Origin: Martinezella multihospitum
Lineage (GTDB): Bacteria; Pseudomonadota; Alphaproteobacteria; Rhizobiales; Rhizobiaceae
Direction: 5' to 3'
Assembly: GCF_900094585.1 (NCBI RefSeq)
Contig: NZ_FMAG01000003.1
Span: forward strand, 124,001-188,000
Length of the DNA: 64,000 bases
Both the position numbers and the translations under genes were made by a program. Numbering within the stretch: the first letter of the stretch is position 1; every line of letters starts with the position of its first letter. The notes beneath the pieces were generated by a model. It searched no databases and was not told the DNA's origin. It saw only the letters and a list, made by a program, of their open reading frames with translations. Positions 55,387-64,000 of the stretch are shown piece by piece.

Positions 55387-55620
55387 ATGCGCATTCTGAT
55401 CGTACCCTTGGCAGCAGCAGCCATCTTCGCCACGGCTACCTATAGCTCGGCCACGATGGACAGCGGCGCCAGCGAGAAGAATGTGCTCTATGCCGGTGCG
55501 GGATATCAGTTGCCGGCGAATATGAAAGTTCCTGCCCTTACGGCAGGCGTAAAGGTTCAAATGTCCGAACTGCCGCCGCAGGCGTTGGCTTTGCCCCAGC
55601 AGATCAGGATTTTCAGATAA
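55387..55620 (+). CDS. Small secreted hypothetical protein
   Basis: 77 residues with a signal peptide over residues 1-22 (MRILIVPLAAAAIFATATYS), leaving a mature protein of about 55 residues with no Cys. AGGAGAGGGAA lies directly before the ATG. The mature part has a run of hydrophobic and Pro residues (QLPANMKVPALTAGVKVQ). It is followed by two strong hairpins, so it is a single-gene unit that is probably well expressed. No family is recognised. Confidence 0.6.
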   Translation: MRILIVPLAAAAIFATATYSSATMDSGASEKNVLYAGAGYQLPANMKVPALTAGVKVQMSELPPQALALPQQIRIFR

Positions 55621-55631
55621 GTTCAGCAGAT

Positions 55632-55678
55632 ACTCAGGTGGGGCACCATCCCTACCCCCGGCGCCGCCCCACCTGAGT
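55632..55678. terminator. Perfect 13-bp inverted repeat after the secreted protein gene
   Basis: ACTCAGGTGGGGC (55632-55644) pairs exactly with GCCCCACCTGAGT (55666-55678). It lies 11 bases after the stop codon. There is no T run directly after it, so it may stabilise the mRNA end or act with the second hairpin. Confidence 0.5.
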
Positions 55679-55742
55679 GCCTTTGCAAAAGACGTTTGAT
55701 TTTTGGGCCCCACCCTGCGTCATCAAACGTCAGCAAAGCGCA

Positions 55743-55775
55743 AGAAGGCAGGAGCTCCCCCAGCTCCTGCCTTCT
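55743..55775 (+). terminator. Perfect 14-bp terminator hairpin
   Basis: AGAAGGCAGGAGCT (55743-55756) pairs exactly with AGCTCCTGCCTTCT (55762-55775) around a 5-base loop, followed by CTAATTTTGG. It is the second of two strong hairpins in tandem after the gene at 55387. Confidence 0.6.
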
Positions 55776-55969
55776 CTAATTTTGGCCCATCCCAATTTCG
55801 CGACGACACGAGCGTTGAACATATGCTGCGGACCATCTTTGGGTCGTCGCCGCGAGTATCTTGACGCAACGATATCGATCGATATCTTTTATTATCTACG
55901 TATATGCGATCTTAGTAATTATCTCGTCAGACAATTTGAAACTTTGTTCAGTTGATCGGAGACGGTTGC

Positions 55970-56878
55970 ATGTCTTTATCCGCGAAGGAACTTGTTCAAG
56001 ACCCAAAATTTTTCACGGAAATCCTCGGTTATACACGAGAAATTATATCCACTTATGATGAGAATCAGCGCGTATGCTCTGTCTTTGCTTCACAGCAACG
56101 CTGGCTGATGGCGCTCGCCGGTTTCGCCCTTTATTGCGGCGGCATCGACGGAGAACCGCCCGGCATTCATGCCAATCGTTTCGCCAACTATATCGTCGAA
56201 CACGAAATCGCCAGCCACAACACCGCGCTTAGCTTCATTCAGGAGATGCTGGCTCTCGGATTCCTGCGCTATCTGCCCGTCACGAGCGACAGGCGCGCGC
56301 GGCCAATGCAGCCCACGGAAGAGGCAGCAATGCAGCTTGCGAAGTGGATGAGCATCCATCTTTCCGTGCTGGATCGATTGGATGGCGGCAAGCGCAACGC
56401 CCTGTTTAGCAAAAAACCAGAGCTCATCGGTCTGCTACAGCCCCCGATCTCGGTCGGCATCATAGAAAATGACGACCTGCGCAATCCGGGAGAAACCTTC
56501 GATCTGTTCACCTGGGCAAATTCAGGCGGCATCATCATGGATTATCTGATCTCCCGCATCGGCACGATCAACCCGACGACTCAGAAAGCGGTCATCGGGC
56601 CGGTGGCCTTTACGGATATCTGCAGCCGGTTTCTCATCTCCAGAACCAACGCGAAGCGGCTCATGAACAAGGCCATAAATATGCAGAGCGTCGGATGGAC
56701 AGGATCGCCGGGACGGAGCCAGCTTTGGCTCTCCACCGCGTTCATCGAGGAATATCGGAACTATCAGGCGGGAAAACTCGCCATCATAGACGCCGCCTGG
56801 CAAAATACCCTCGGCACGCGGCCGGTCCGCATGCCGAAGGCGAAACAGAGTTTTACTTCAGCAGTTCCTTCAGGATAG
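55970..56878 (+). CDS. Conserved hypothetical protein, possibly winged-helix
   Basis: 302 residues from the ATG at 55970, with GGAG 8 bases upstream; a TTG at 55952 is in frame but lacks such a site. Several helical segments and a charged hinge (VTSDRRARPMQPTEEAAMQLAKW) resemble a MarR-like winged helix near residues 85-130, but the fold is not secure. A second helix-turn-helix-like stretch (FLISRTNAKRLMNKAINMQSVG) lies near residues 220-245. No signal peptide. Its end overlaps the convergent GatB/YqeY gene by 26 bases. Function unknown. Confidence 0.6.
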   Translation: MSLSAKELVQDPKFFTEILGYTREIISTYDENQRVCSVFASQQRWLMALAGFALYCGGIDGEPPGIHANRFANYIVEHEIASHNTALSFIQEMLALGFLRYLPVTSDRRARPMQPTEEAAMQLAKWMSIHLSVLDRLDGGKRNALFSKKPELIGLLQPPISVGIIENDDLRNPGETFDLFTWANSGGIIMDYLISRIGTINPTTQKAVIGPVAFTDICSRFLISRTNAKRLMNKAINMQSVGWTGSPGRSQLWLSTAFIEEYRNYQAGKLAIIDAAWQNTLGTRPVRMPKAKQSFTSAVPSG

Positions 56879-57305
56879 CCGAGGCTTTTGCGAAATCCAT
56901 CTGGCCGGCATAGCGCTCGCGCAGCGCGGCGACGCACTTGCCCATGTCCTTCAGGCCCTGTGCGCCGAGTTCCGCGACGATCGCCACGCAGATCTCGCGC
57001 ACCTTTTCTTCGGAAAGCTGCTCGGGCATGAAGCCCTGGATGACGGTAATTTCCTCGCGCTCCTTGTCGGCGAGCTCCGGGCGGCCGCCGTCGATGTAGA
57101 TCTTCACCGATTCCTCGCGCTGCTTGATCATCTTGGCGAGCAGCTGCAGGATCTCGTCTTCGCTCGCCTGTTCCTTGCCGAGACCGCGATTGGCGATGTC
57201 CTTGTCCTTGATCGCAGCCAGGATGAGGCGGACGGTCGAAAGCCTCGCCGTATCCCTCGCCTTCATGGCGTCCTTCTGGGCATTGGAAAGGGTCTCGCGG
57301 ATCAT
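56853..57305 (-). CDS. GatB/YqeY domain protein
   Basis: 150 residues, the usual length. It shows the family start MIRETLSNAQKDAMKARDTA, then STVRLILAAIKDKDIANRG and the C-terminal helical YqeY domain (AELGAQGLKDMGKCVAALRERYAGQ). The domain also occurs in GatB, where it contacts tRNA; free-standing copies have no settled role. It is divergent from carA, a neighbourhood conserved in rhizobia together with dnaG and rpoD. Confidence 0.92.
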   Translation of the reverse strand: MIRETLSNAQKDAMKARDTARLSTVRLILAAIKDKDIANRGLGKEQASEDEILQLLAKMIKQREESVKIYIDGGRPELADKEREEITVIQGFMPEQLSEEKVREICVAIVAELGAQGLKDMGKCVAALRERYAGQMDFAKASAILKELLK

Positions 57306-57599
57306 GTCTCTAAACTCCTTGAAGCAGGCCGGCGACGATCGCCCCCACCACCTATGTCATGTTGCTGTCTTCTAGACCAACAGTATCGATCAATGCAATT
57401 GTGGCCGGGAGCCCGAATTCCTTGATAGGAAAGCAAAAGCGCGCATTGACCGGCTCGCCTTGTTTAGCTATGTCCATCACCTGCACATTAGATCGATAGG
57501 AAGATCTCAAGCCGCGACCAGGGTCGACGGCTGTACCTTGCTACAAACATGGCGGAAGCCGACGGTCTGTTCAAGGCCGCGCTCGACGCCGGAAACGGG

Positions 57600-58814
57600 A
57601 TGACTATGACCGCGACAGCCCCATGGACCACTGAAAAGCCTACCGCCCTCCTCGTTCTCGCCGACGGAACCGTGATCGAAGGCAAGGGCATCGGCGCGAC
57701 CGGCAAGGTGCAGGCCGAAGTCTGCTTCAACACGGCGCTGACGGGCTACGAGGAGATCCTGACCGACCCCTCCTATCTCGGCCAGATCGTCACCTTCACC
57801 TTCCCGCACATTGGCAATGTCGGCACCAACGATGAAGACATCGAAGACCTGACGCCGGTCGCCCGGCACGGTGCCGTCGGTGTCATCTTCAAGGCCGATA
57901 TCACCGATCCTTCGAACTACCGCGCCGCCAAGCATCTGGACCAGTGGCTGAAGGCCCGCGGCATCATCGGCCTCTGCGGCATCGACACGCGTGCGCTGAC
58001 GGCCTGGATCCGCGAAAACGGCATGCCGAACGGCGTGATCGCCCATGACGTTAACGGCGTCTTCGATATCGAGCAACTGAAGGCGGACGCCAAGGCCTGG
58101 AGCGGCCTCGAAGGCCTCGACCTCGCCAAGGTCGCCTCCTCCGGTCAGTCCTCGCAATGGTCGCAGACGCCCTGGATCTGGAATGAAGGCTATGGCGAAC
58201 TCGGCGCCGCCGACGCCAAATATCACGTCGTCTGCCTCGACTATGGCGTCAAGCGCAACATCCTGCGCCTGTTTGCCGGCCTCGATTGCAAGGTCACCGT
58301 CCTGCCGGCGACCGCCTCGACCGACGACGTGCTCGGCCTCAAGCCGGATGGCATCTTCTTGTCCAATGGTCCCGGCGACCCGGCAGCAACAGGCGAATAT
58401 GCCGTACCGGTCATCAAGGACCTGCTGAAGACGGGAATTCCGCTCTTCGGCATCTGCCTCGGCCACCAGATGCTCGGCCTCGCGCTCGGCGCCAAGACCG
58501 CGAAGATGCACCAGGGCCACCACGGTGCCAACCATCCGGTCAAGGACCACACGACGGGCAAGGTCGAGATCGTCTCGATGAACCACGGCTTTGCGGTCGA
58601 CTCGAAGTCACTGCCGGAAGGCGTTGAGGAGACTCACATTTCGCTCTTCGACGGCAGCAATTGCGGCCTGCGCGTATCGGGCAAGCCGGTCTTCTCGGTG
58701 CAGCATCACCCGGAAGCCTCGCCCGGCCCGCAGGACAGCCACTATCTCTTCCGCCGCTTCATCAATCTAGTGCGGGAGAAGAAGGGCGAAGCAGCCTTGG
58801 CGGAACGTGCCTGA
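57600..58814 (+). CDS. carA: Carbamoyl-phosphate synthase small subunit
   Basis: 404 residues from the ATG at 57600 (a longer frame to 57549 and an ATG at 57606 exist). The N-terminal domain has FNTALTGYEEILTDPSYLGQ; the glutaminase domain has the nucleophile Cys in FGICLGHQMLGLA (about residue 286) and the His-Glu of VQHHPEASPGP. It supplies ammonia from glutamine for carbamoyl phosphate, used in arginine and pyrimidine synthesis, with the large subunit CarB encoded elsewhere. A terminator follows at 58843, so it is not in an operon with carB. Confidence 0.97.
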   Translation: MTMTATAPWTTEKPTALLVLADGTVIEGKGIGATGKVQAEVCFNTALTGYEEILTDPSYLGQIVTFTFPHIGNVGTNDEDIEDLTPVARHGAVGVIFKADITDPSNYRAAKHLDQWLKARGIIGLCGIDTRALTAWIRENGMPNGVIAHDVNGVFDIEQLKADAKAWSGLEGLDLAKVASSGQSSQWSQTPWIWNEGYGELGAADAKYHVVCLDYGVKRNILRLFAGLDCKVTVLPATASTDDVLGLKPDGIFLSNGPGDPAATGEYAVPVIKDLLKTGIPLFGICLGHQMLGLALGAKTAKMHQGHHGANHPVKDHTTGKVEIVSMNHGFAVDSKSLPEGVEETHISLFDGSNCGLRVSGKPVFSVQHHPEASPGPQDSHYLFRRFINLVREKKGEAALAERA

Positions 58815-58842
58815 CAAGATGGACGGCCTAACCGCATGAAAA

Positions 58843-58879
58843 AGCCTCGGATTGGCAACCAATCCGAGGCTTCTTTTTT
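58843..58879 (+). terminator. Rho-independent terminator of carA
   Basis: AGCCTCGGATTGG (58843-58855, starting at the last A of the preceding A run) pairs exactly with CCAATCCGAGGCT (58859-58871) around a 3-base loop, followed by TCTTTTTT. It is the clearest intrinsic terminator in the window. Confidence 0.9.
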
Positions 58880-58930
58880 GTGCGTCAACTTGGGAGGTCT
58901 CTCATCACATCGGCTCATGCCTGCTGAAGT

Positions 58931-59503
58931 CTAGGCCTGCAGGCGGCGCTGCTTGACCACTTCAAGCTCGCTCATCAGGATTTCTTCGAGGAACTCGAAG
59001 TCCGACTGCCCGAATTCGACGAGGCCAAATCTCAGTCTATAGCCCCAATTCTTGTCCTGGGTAAAATCGAGCCAGCCCAGGAGAGGACGGAGCGGCTGTT
59101 CAGGCGCATCCAGCCAGTCCACATCCTTGCGATAGGCTTTTCCGCAGCCCATCTCGGCAAGATAAGGTTCACCCTCGCGGACAAAGCCGATGGCGGTGAA
59201 GCTCTGAAAGCCATCCCTCTCGCCCATTTTGACCGATGGCGAGTAGTAGACGATGCCGTCGCCCGGCTTGATACGCTTCAAGGGGGCTCGCTTGCCGTGG
59301 TTCACCTGCATGAAGCCATGTTCGCGCCCGATGCGCACATGCTCGGCACTGGCCACCGCCAGCCAATAGGACCTCTGCTCCGGCTCCGGCTGCCGCGACG
59401 AGGTATTGGCGTGTGGCAGGAGGCGTAGAGCCGCCCCCCGATTGATCTGATCTTCCCGCGGGAAAAGCGCGGCATCGTTACGATTGCTTGCCTTGAATAA
59501 CAT
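58931..59503 (-). CDS. EVE-domain protein
   Basis: 190 residues with GGAG 7 bases before the ATG at 59503. The EVE domain starts near residue 45 ([16 protein letters not shown]) and includes [20 protein letters not shown] and [22 protein letters not shown] domains bind modified bases and appear in RNA/DNA-related and some defence contexts; stand-alone bacterial forms are of unknown role. The N-terminal 44 residues are an unusual extension, but the ribosome site supports this start. It lies on the same strand as and 92 bases after the MATE gene. Confidence 0.85.
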   Translation of the reverse strand: MLFKASNRNDAALFPREDQINRGAALRLLPHANTSSRQPEPEQRSYWLAVASAEHVRIGREHGFMQVNHGKRAPLKRIKPGDGIVYYSPSVKMGERDGFQSFTAIGFVREGEPYLAEMGCGKAYRKDVDWLDAPEQPLRPLLGWLDFTQDKNWGYRLRFGLVEFGQSDFEFLEEILMSELEVVKQRRLQA

Positions 59504-59595
59504 GGTCGTCTCCCGTCTCTGGTATGAGACTGTTATAGACGATCATGCTGTCAATTTTTGTCAGTAGTCTCGCATCGCAATGACGGTTGCCGCTA

Positions 59596-60993
59596 TCAGG
59601 CGGCAGCCTTCTCCGCCCGCACAAGAAGGTAGAATCGCGCGCAAAGCATCGCCGCCGCCGAAGCAAGGCCGAGAAGGAAGCCGAACCAGATGCCGATGCC
59701 GCCAAAGCCGAGCGGGAACGCCAGCAGCCAGGCGAGGAAGAAACCGATCGGCCAATAGGCGATCAGCGCCATGATCATCGGCACGCGCGCATCCTTCAGG
59801 CCACGCAGCAGTCCGCTTGCGATCGACTGCAGACCGTCGACGAGCTGGAACAGGCCGGCCACGACGATCAGCGGTGCGGCAAAGGCAAGCACCTGCGGCG
59901 CCTCAGCCGAATGGACGTCAAGGAACCAGCTTGCCAGCCAGGATGGCACGGTTGCAAACAGGATACTGCCGCAAACCGCAATGCAGCTCGAAACAATGAG
60001 CACCACGATGGCCGCGCGCTTCAGGCCGAAATGATCGCCCTGCCCGTGGGCGACGCCGACGCGCACGGTTGCCGCCTGGCTGAGACCGAGCGGGATCATG
60101 AAGGCGATCGACGCCCACTGCAGGGCAATGCCATGCGCGGCAAGCTCGATCGTGCCGATCTGGCCCATCAGCAGCGATGCAGCGGTGAACAGGCTGACCT
60201 CAGCCAGAACCGTCACACCGATCGGAAAGCCGAGCCGGATGACATCCCACAAAGCATGCCAATCGGGCCGCCAGAATCGGGCGAAGATCTCATAGCGCCG
60301 CGTTTCCTGGTGAGCCTGCACGTAACCAACGATGAAGACGAAACCGGCCGTCTGCACCGCAACGGAGACAATGGCCGCACCATGCAGGCCCATCGCCGGC
60401 AGGCCGAAATGGCCGAGCACCAGAATATAGGCCAGCACGGCATTCATCACCAGCATGGCGATGGTGACCTTGAGGATGATGCCGGCGCGGCCGATGGCGC
60501 TCACCAGTGCCCGGATGACATTGTAGAGTAGCCCCGGCAACACGGCGAAGTGGCCGATATCGATATAGCCGCTCGCCAATTTCGCGACGTCAGGCTTTTG
60601 TCCGGCCGCAAGCAGTATCTCCTCGGAATAGAAGAAGGCCGGCTGCGCCAGCAGCCAATAGGCCGTTACGACCCACAGGCCCATGCGCAGCGCACGGCGC
60701 ACCGAGGTAACGTCGCCCCTGCCATAGGCCTGAGCCACCAGCGGCATGACCGCGATAGAAAAGCCCGAACCGAAAACCAGGATCGTGAAAAGAAATTGCG
60801 CCGACAGAACCATCGCCGCCAGCTGCTCGGCGCCGAGCCGGCCCACGATCATGACGTCCGTGGTGTTGATGCCGAGCTGCGCCAGCTGCGCGCCGATCAG
60901 CGGAATGCCCAGCGCGAGCGTCGCGCGAACATGTGCCGACCACGAATTATCATTGTCATGCGCGTGCGGGCGCGCAGGTACCGGCATATCCAT
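59596..60993 (-). CDS. MATE-family efflux transporter
   Basis: 465 residues with about 12 membrane segments in two six-segment halves. Family phrases are GIPLIGAQLAQLGINTTDVM in segment 1, VMPLVAQAYGRGD near residues 81-93 and the matching VRVGVAHGQGD in the second half. It is a Na+- or H+-driven exporter of cationic drugs or metabolites. A 148-base region separates it from the TetA-like gene upstream. Confidence 0.9.
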   Translation of the reverse strand: MDMPVPARPHAHDNDNSWSAHVRATLALGIPLIGAQLAQLGINTTDVMIVGRLGAEQLAAMVLSAQFLFTILVFGSGFSIAVMPLVAQAYGRGDVTSVRRALRMGLWVVTAYWLLAQPAFFYSEEILLAAGQKPDVAKLASGYIDIGHFAVLPGLLYNVIRALVSAIGRAGIILKVTIAMLVMNAVLAYILVLGHFGLPAMGLHGAAIVSVAVQTAGFVFIVGYVQAHQETRRYEIFARFWRPDWHALWDVIRLGFPIGVTVLAEVSLFTAASLLMGQIGTIELAAHGIALQWASIAFMIPLGLSQAATVRVGVAHGQGDHFGLKRAAIVVLIVSSCIAVCGSILFATVPSWLASWFLDVHSAEAPQVLAFAAPLIVVAGLFQLVDGLQSIASGLLRGLKDARVPMIMALIAYWPIGFFLAWLLAFPLGFGGIGIWFGFLLGLASAAAMLCARFYLLVRAEKAAA

Positions 60994-61110
60994 AGCGAAG
61001 ACTCGATCTTTTGAATCGCGCGAACCGCCCTACCCAAGCGTGCGCGAGCCTGCCGCATTAACGCAACTTAGCTTAAAAAGCCAGCAGACAAGTCCATGAT
61101 GCTAAAGAAT

Positions 61111-61143
61111 TCATCAGAGCATCAAAATATCTGATGATTTTTT
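61111..61143. terminator. Hairpin with T-run between two exporter genes
   Basis: TCATCAGA (61111-61118) pairs with TCTGATGA (61130-61137) across 11 bases. TTTTTT follows on the plus strand, whereas both flanking genes are on the minus strand, where ATTCTTT follows instead. It is a weak terminator candidate for the TetA-like gene. Confidence 0.35.
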
Positions 61144-62398
61144 AAGCCGCCTCGCCCGCCTGCGATTGCGCGACCGCCTTCGGTTCCGTCTTTCGGACTT
61201 TCGTCACAAGCACGACAAGTCCCGCCACCACCAGGATTGCTCCCATGATAAACGGCGCACCGGCAAAGACGATAGGAGCGGTCGGTGCGGTATAATATTG
61301 GAACAGATAAGGAAACAGCACCGGACCGATGATAGCCGTAATACTCGTCAGGCTGCCGAGCGCGCCCTGTAGTTCGCCCTGGGCCGAAGGCGGCACCTTG
61401 CTGGCGGCGATGGAACGAAGCGGCGCATCCGCAACATTTTCGATGACGGTCAGAACGACGACGGCATAGACCATCCAGCCTTGCCATGCGAAAGCATAGC
61501 CCATCAGGCCGAGACAAGAAAACACCATTCCGAGCAGCGCGGTCTTCCATTCGCCGAGCACAGGTACCAGCCGCGGCAGCACCAGGCCCATGGCGATGGC
61601 GGCACCGATCCCATAGACAGCGAGCGAGAAGCCGATCTGCCCTTCGCTCCAATCGTAGCGATAGGAGGTGACGAAAGCCCAGACGGCCGGATAGACGCCA
61701 TGCGCCAGCCAGTTCAGGAACATGACGACGCAGACCCAGCCGATACCCTGGTAGCGGCGCATCTGCCTCAGCGCACCGAACGGATTGGCGCGTGCGATTT
61801 CGAAGGGCCGCCGATGCTTGGCATCCAGCGTTTCCGGCAGCAGGAAATAGGCGCCAACGAAATTCAGGAAGGCCAGAGCCGCGGCGCCATAGAAGGGCAC
61901 GCGCGGCCCGAATTCACCAAGGAAGCCGCCGATAACAGGCCCAAGCACGAAGCCGACGCCGAAAGCCATGCCGATCAGGCCGAAATTCTTCGCGCGGTTC
62001 TCGTCATTGCTGATATCGGCGATATAGGCCGAACAGGTCGAGAAACTTGCACCGCTGATGCCGGCGAGGATGCGGCCGACGAACAGCATCCAGTAGGTGC
62101 CGGCAATCGCGCAGATGAAATTGTCGATCGCGAATGTCAGTACCGAAGCAAGCAGCAGCGGCCGGCGGCCGAAACGATCGCTCAGATTGCCGATCAACGG
62201 TGAAAACAGGAACTGCATGGCGGCATAGGCAAGCAGCAGCCAGCCGCCTTCCGTCGCCGCCGCGCTGACCGACGCGCCCGTCAACTCCTCCAGATATTTC
62301 GGCATGACCGGCATGATGATCGCGATGCCGATGACGTCGAGGAAGAGGATAAGGAAAACGAGGAACAGGCCTCGACGGGCGAATTTCTGATCGATCAT
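61142..62398 (-). CDS. TetA-like MFS drug exporter
   Basis: 418 residues from the ATG at 62398. Twelve membrane segments are visible, with the MFS motif [17 protein letters not shown] near 66-81 and the DHA1-type motif C region [18 protein letters not shown] near 139-156, as in TetA(A/B)-class tetracycline exporters and relatives. Whether tetracycline is a substrate is not shown. The LysR gene at 62559 lies upstream on the same strand and may regulate it, but the classic divergent TetR partner is missing. Confidence 0.88.
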   Translation of the reverse strand: MIDQKFARRGLFLVFLILFLDVIGIAIIMPVMPKYLEELTGASVSAAATEGGWLLLAYAAMQFLFSPLIGNLSDRFGRRPLLLASVLTFAIDNFICAIAGTYWMLFVGRILAGISGASFSTCSAYIADISNDENRAKNFGLIGMAFGVGFVLGPVIGGFLGEFGPRVPFYGAAALAFLNFVGAYFLLPETLDAKHRRPFEIARANPFGALRQMRRYQGIGWVCVVMFLNWLAHGVYPAVWAFVTSYRYDWSEGQIGFSLAVYGIGAAIAMGLVLPRLVPVLGEWKTALLGMVFSCLGLMGYAFAWQGWMVYAVVVLTVIENVADAPLRSIAASKVPPSAQGELQGALGSLTSITAIIGPVLFPYLFQYYTAPTAPIVFAGAPFIMGAILVVAGLVVLVTKVRKTEPKAVAQSQAGEAA

Positions 62399-62558
62399 GG
62401 AGATGCCTTCTGGCGGCTCCGCCTCGATGAAAGAGACAGAACGTGAACGAAAAACAGGAGCGTTCCCCATACATAAAGATTTTGGCGGAAACAATCCGTG
62501 AACACTTCAATCTTATTGATTTATTGACCGCTTTTTTTGATCTTCGGCACAAAAGCGA

Positions 62559-63470
62559 CTATCCGTCGCGACTACGTTTCTGCTCGCGATTCAGGAAATC
62601 GACGAAGGCTCTGAGTGGCGCCGGCATATGCCGCCTGCTGGCGTAATAGAGAAACGGGCCGGAAAAGACCGTGTCCCATTCTTCGAGGATCGGCACCAGC
62701 TCTCCGCGGGCTATTTGCGGCGCAAGGAATTCCTTGAATGTTCTGATGATGCCCAAGCCGGCCGCGGCCGCGCTGCGCTCGATATCGATCGAATTCGTCG
62801 CAACGACCATTGGCGGCGCGATAAAGATCGTCTCGCCATTTCTTTCGAATTCCCAGGGAACGACGGATCCGCTGAGGAAGCGATGACGGATACAGCGATG
62901 CTCTAATATATCGCGCGGATGCCTCGGCGTGCCGTTTGCCGCGAGGTAGGCCGGCGCCGCAGCCGTAACATAATGCTGCCGCCGCGGCCCGATCGGCACG
63001 GCGATCATGTCCTTTTCCAGCCGCTCGTCATAGCGGATACCGGCGTCGTAGCCGGCCGCCACGACGTCGATAAAACTATCCTCGGCGACGATTTCGACCG
63101 AGATCGCCGGATATTCCCTTAGGAAACGGCTGATGATGTCAGGCATGACGACCATGGCGGCAACCGTCGGCACATTCAGCCGCAAGGTGCCACCGATGCT
63201 GTCGCGAAAGCTGTTGATGTCATCGAGCGCCACGGCGATCTCGCTCATGGCGGGCGTCAGGCGCTCCATCAGCCGCTCCCCCGCATCCGTCGGCGTCACG
63301 CTTCTGGTGGTGCGATTGAGCAGGCGGACCGCCAGCCGCTCCTCCAGCCGGCGAACCGCTTCGCTCAACGAAGAGGCGGAAACACCCCGCTTGCGTGCCG
63401 CTTCGCGAAAGCTGCGCTCGCGGGCGACGGCGGTAAAGGCAACCAGATCGGCCAGCGGCAAATCATTCAT
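62559..63470 (-). CDS. LysR-family transcriptional regulator
   Basis: 303 residues from the ATG at 63470. The N-terminal helix-turn-helix reads LADLVAFTAVARERSFREAA, KRGVSASSLSEAVRRLEERL, RTTRSVTPTDAGERL. The effector domain has NVPTVAAMVVMPDIISRFLREYP. It is divergent from the aldo/keto reductase at 63591 with 120 bases between, the classical layout for LysR control of the neighbour. Confidence 0.9.
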   Translation of the reverse strand: MNDLPLADLVAFTAVARERSFREAARKRGVSASSLSEAVRRLEERLAVRLLNRTTRSVTPTDAGERLMERLTPAMSEIAVALDDINSFRDSIGGTLRLNVPTVAAMVVMPDIISRFLREYPAISVEIVAEDSFIDVVAAGYDAGIRYDERLEKDMIAVPIGPRRQHYVTAAAPAYLAANGTPRHPRDILEHRCIRHRFLSGSVVPWEFERNGETIFIAPPMVVATNSIDIERSAAAAGLGIIRTFKEFLAPQIARGELVPILEEWDTVFSGPFLYYASRRHMPAPLRAFVDFLNREQKRSRDG

Positions 63471-63590
63471 TGTGCGAAATTCCAAACAACCCGTTTCGAC
63501 TTACCTGGATTATCGCACAGACCTTGATGGAGTAAATATAATGGCGGAAGACTTTTGACATGGCGCGTGCCTTAGACAAGGAGAAGCAGG

Positions 63591-64000
63591 ATGGAAAAGC
63601 ATCAATTGGGAAAGACCGGGCCGCAGGTATCGGCTCTGGGTCTCGGCTGCATGGGCATGTCCGGCATGTATGGCCCGTCCGATCGTGCCGAGAGCATCGC
63701 CACCATCCATGCCGCACTCGATGCCGGGATCAACCTGCTGGATACTGGCGATTTCTACGGCATGGGCCATAATGAGATGCTGATCGGCGAAGCCATCAAA
63801 GGGCTGAAGCGGGACGATTTCCTGCTGAGCGTCAAGTTCGGCGCACTCCGCGATCCCTCCGGCGCATGGCTCGGCTACGATGCCCGGCCGGCGGCGATCA
63901 GGAATTTCGTCGCCTATTCGCTTCAGCGCCTCGGCGTCGATCACATCGATATCTACCGCCCCGCCCGCCTCGACCCGAACGTGCCGATCGAAGATCAGAT
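63591..64000 (+). CDS. Aldo/keto reductase, 3' end cut by window edge
   Basis: 136 complete codons from the ATG at 63591 (AAGGAG 7-12 bases upstream), open to the last base. The typical start [20 protein letters not shown] and the catalytic Asp/Tyr segment [22 protein letters not shown] are present, with the Lys in LLSVKFG, so the active site is intact so far. This is the AKR class that includes YakC and pyridoxal reductase-like enzymes. It is divergent from a LysR gene and probably its target. Confidence 0.85.
   Translation, partial: MEKHQLGKTGPQVSALGLGCMGMSGMYGPSDRAESIATIHAALDAGINLLDTGDFYGMGHNEMLIGEAIKGLKRDDFLLSVKFGALRDPSGAWLGYDARPAAIRNFVAYSLQRLGVDHIDIYRPARLDPNVPIEDQ

Overview
The window looks like the chromosome of a Rhizobiaceae bacterium (Rhizobium/Agrobacterium type). 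The evidence is the GC-rich sequence, an alphaproteobacterial-type RpoD, the GatB/YqeY - carA - dnaG - recQ - kbl/tdh - rpoD neighbourhood, a DUF1127 protein, a DUF930 protein, FixJ-like two-component genes and many LysR/AraC regulators. The species cannot be fixed from the sequence alone.

Positions 1 to about 23.6 kb are a siphovirus-like prophage structural cluster, nearly all on the minus strand. In transcription order (right to left) it holds small early genes (22578-20680), small and large terminase, portal, a DUF2213 protease/scaffold, a decoration protein, a DUF2184 major capsid protein, head-tail connector and completion proteins, tail tube, a gpG/gpGT chaperone pair with a canonical -1 slippery site, a tape measure protein, three tail-tip assembly proteins and a very long tail-tip protein that runs off the left edge. 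A LexA/CI-like S24 repressor (22737-23525, plus strand) sits at the right end. Its upstream region has overlapping divergent promoters, and five copies of a 13-bp palindrome (ACAY-N5-RTGT) flank the gene on both sides. No integrase, replication or lysis gene is visible in the window. Three plus-strand cargo genes interrupt the minus-strand cluster: two AT-richer genes between the tape measure and chaperone genes (one bounded by a duplicated, decayed 3' end of the chaperone T frame), and a methyltransferase fused to an extra N-terminal domain beside the terminase.

Positions 23.7-45 kb are mixed chromosomal genes: a DUF4440-like protein; a histidine kinase/response regulator pair; a nitrate/sulfonate-type ABC importer (ATPase plus double permease, no binding protein) with a possible Cys-containing leader peptide; a SARP-like regulator abutting a GNAT acetyltransferase; tRNA-Ile2(CAU); a SIMPL protein; tandem secreted paralogues; YjbQ; DUF1428; a second GNAT; LysR; DUF1127; an MFS exporter; a B3/4 protein; AraC; an EamA transporter; a TolA-like DUF930 protein; and an APH(3')-like kinase.

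Positions 45-59 kb are the housekeeping macro-region: rpoD, threonine degradation (tdh, kbl), an SDR, recQ, dnaG, a small secreted protein with strong tandem hairpins downstream, a conserved unknown, GatB/YqeY and carA. Positions 59-64 kb hold an EVE-domain protein, a MATE exporter, a TetA-like MFS exporter, a LysR regulator and a truncated divergent aldo/keto reductase. The most informative observations are the programmed frameshift, the duplicated gene fragment beside the tail cargo gene, the operator array around the repressor, the likely nested scaffold start, and the methyltransferase fusion.
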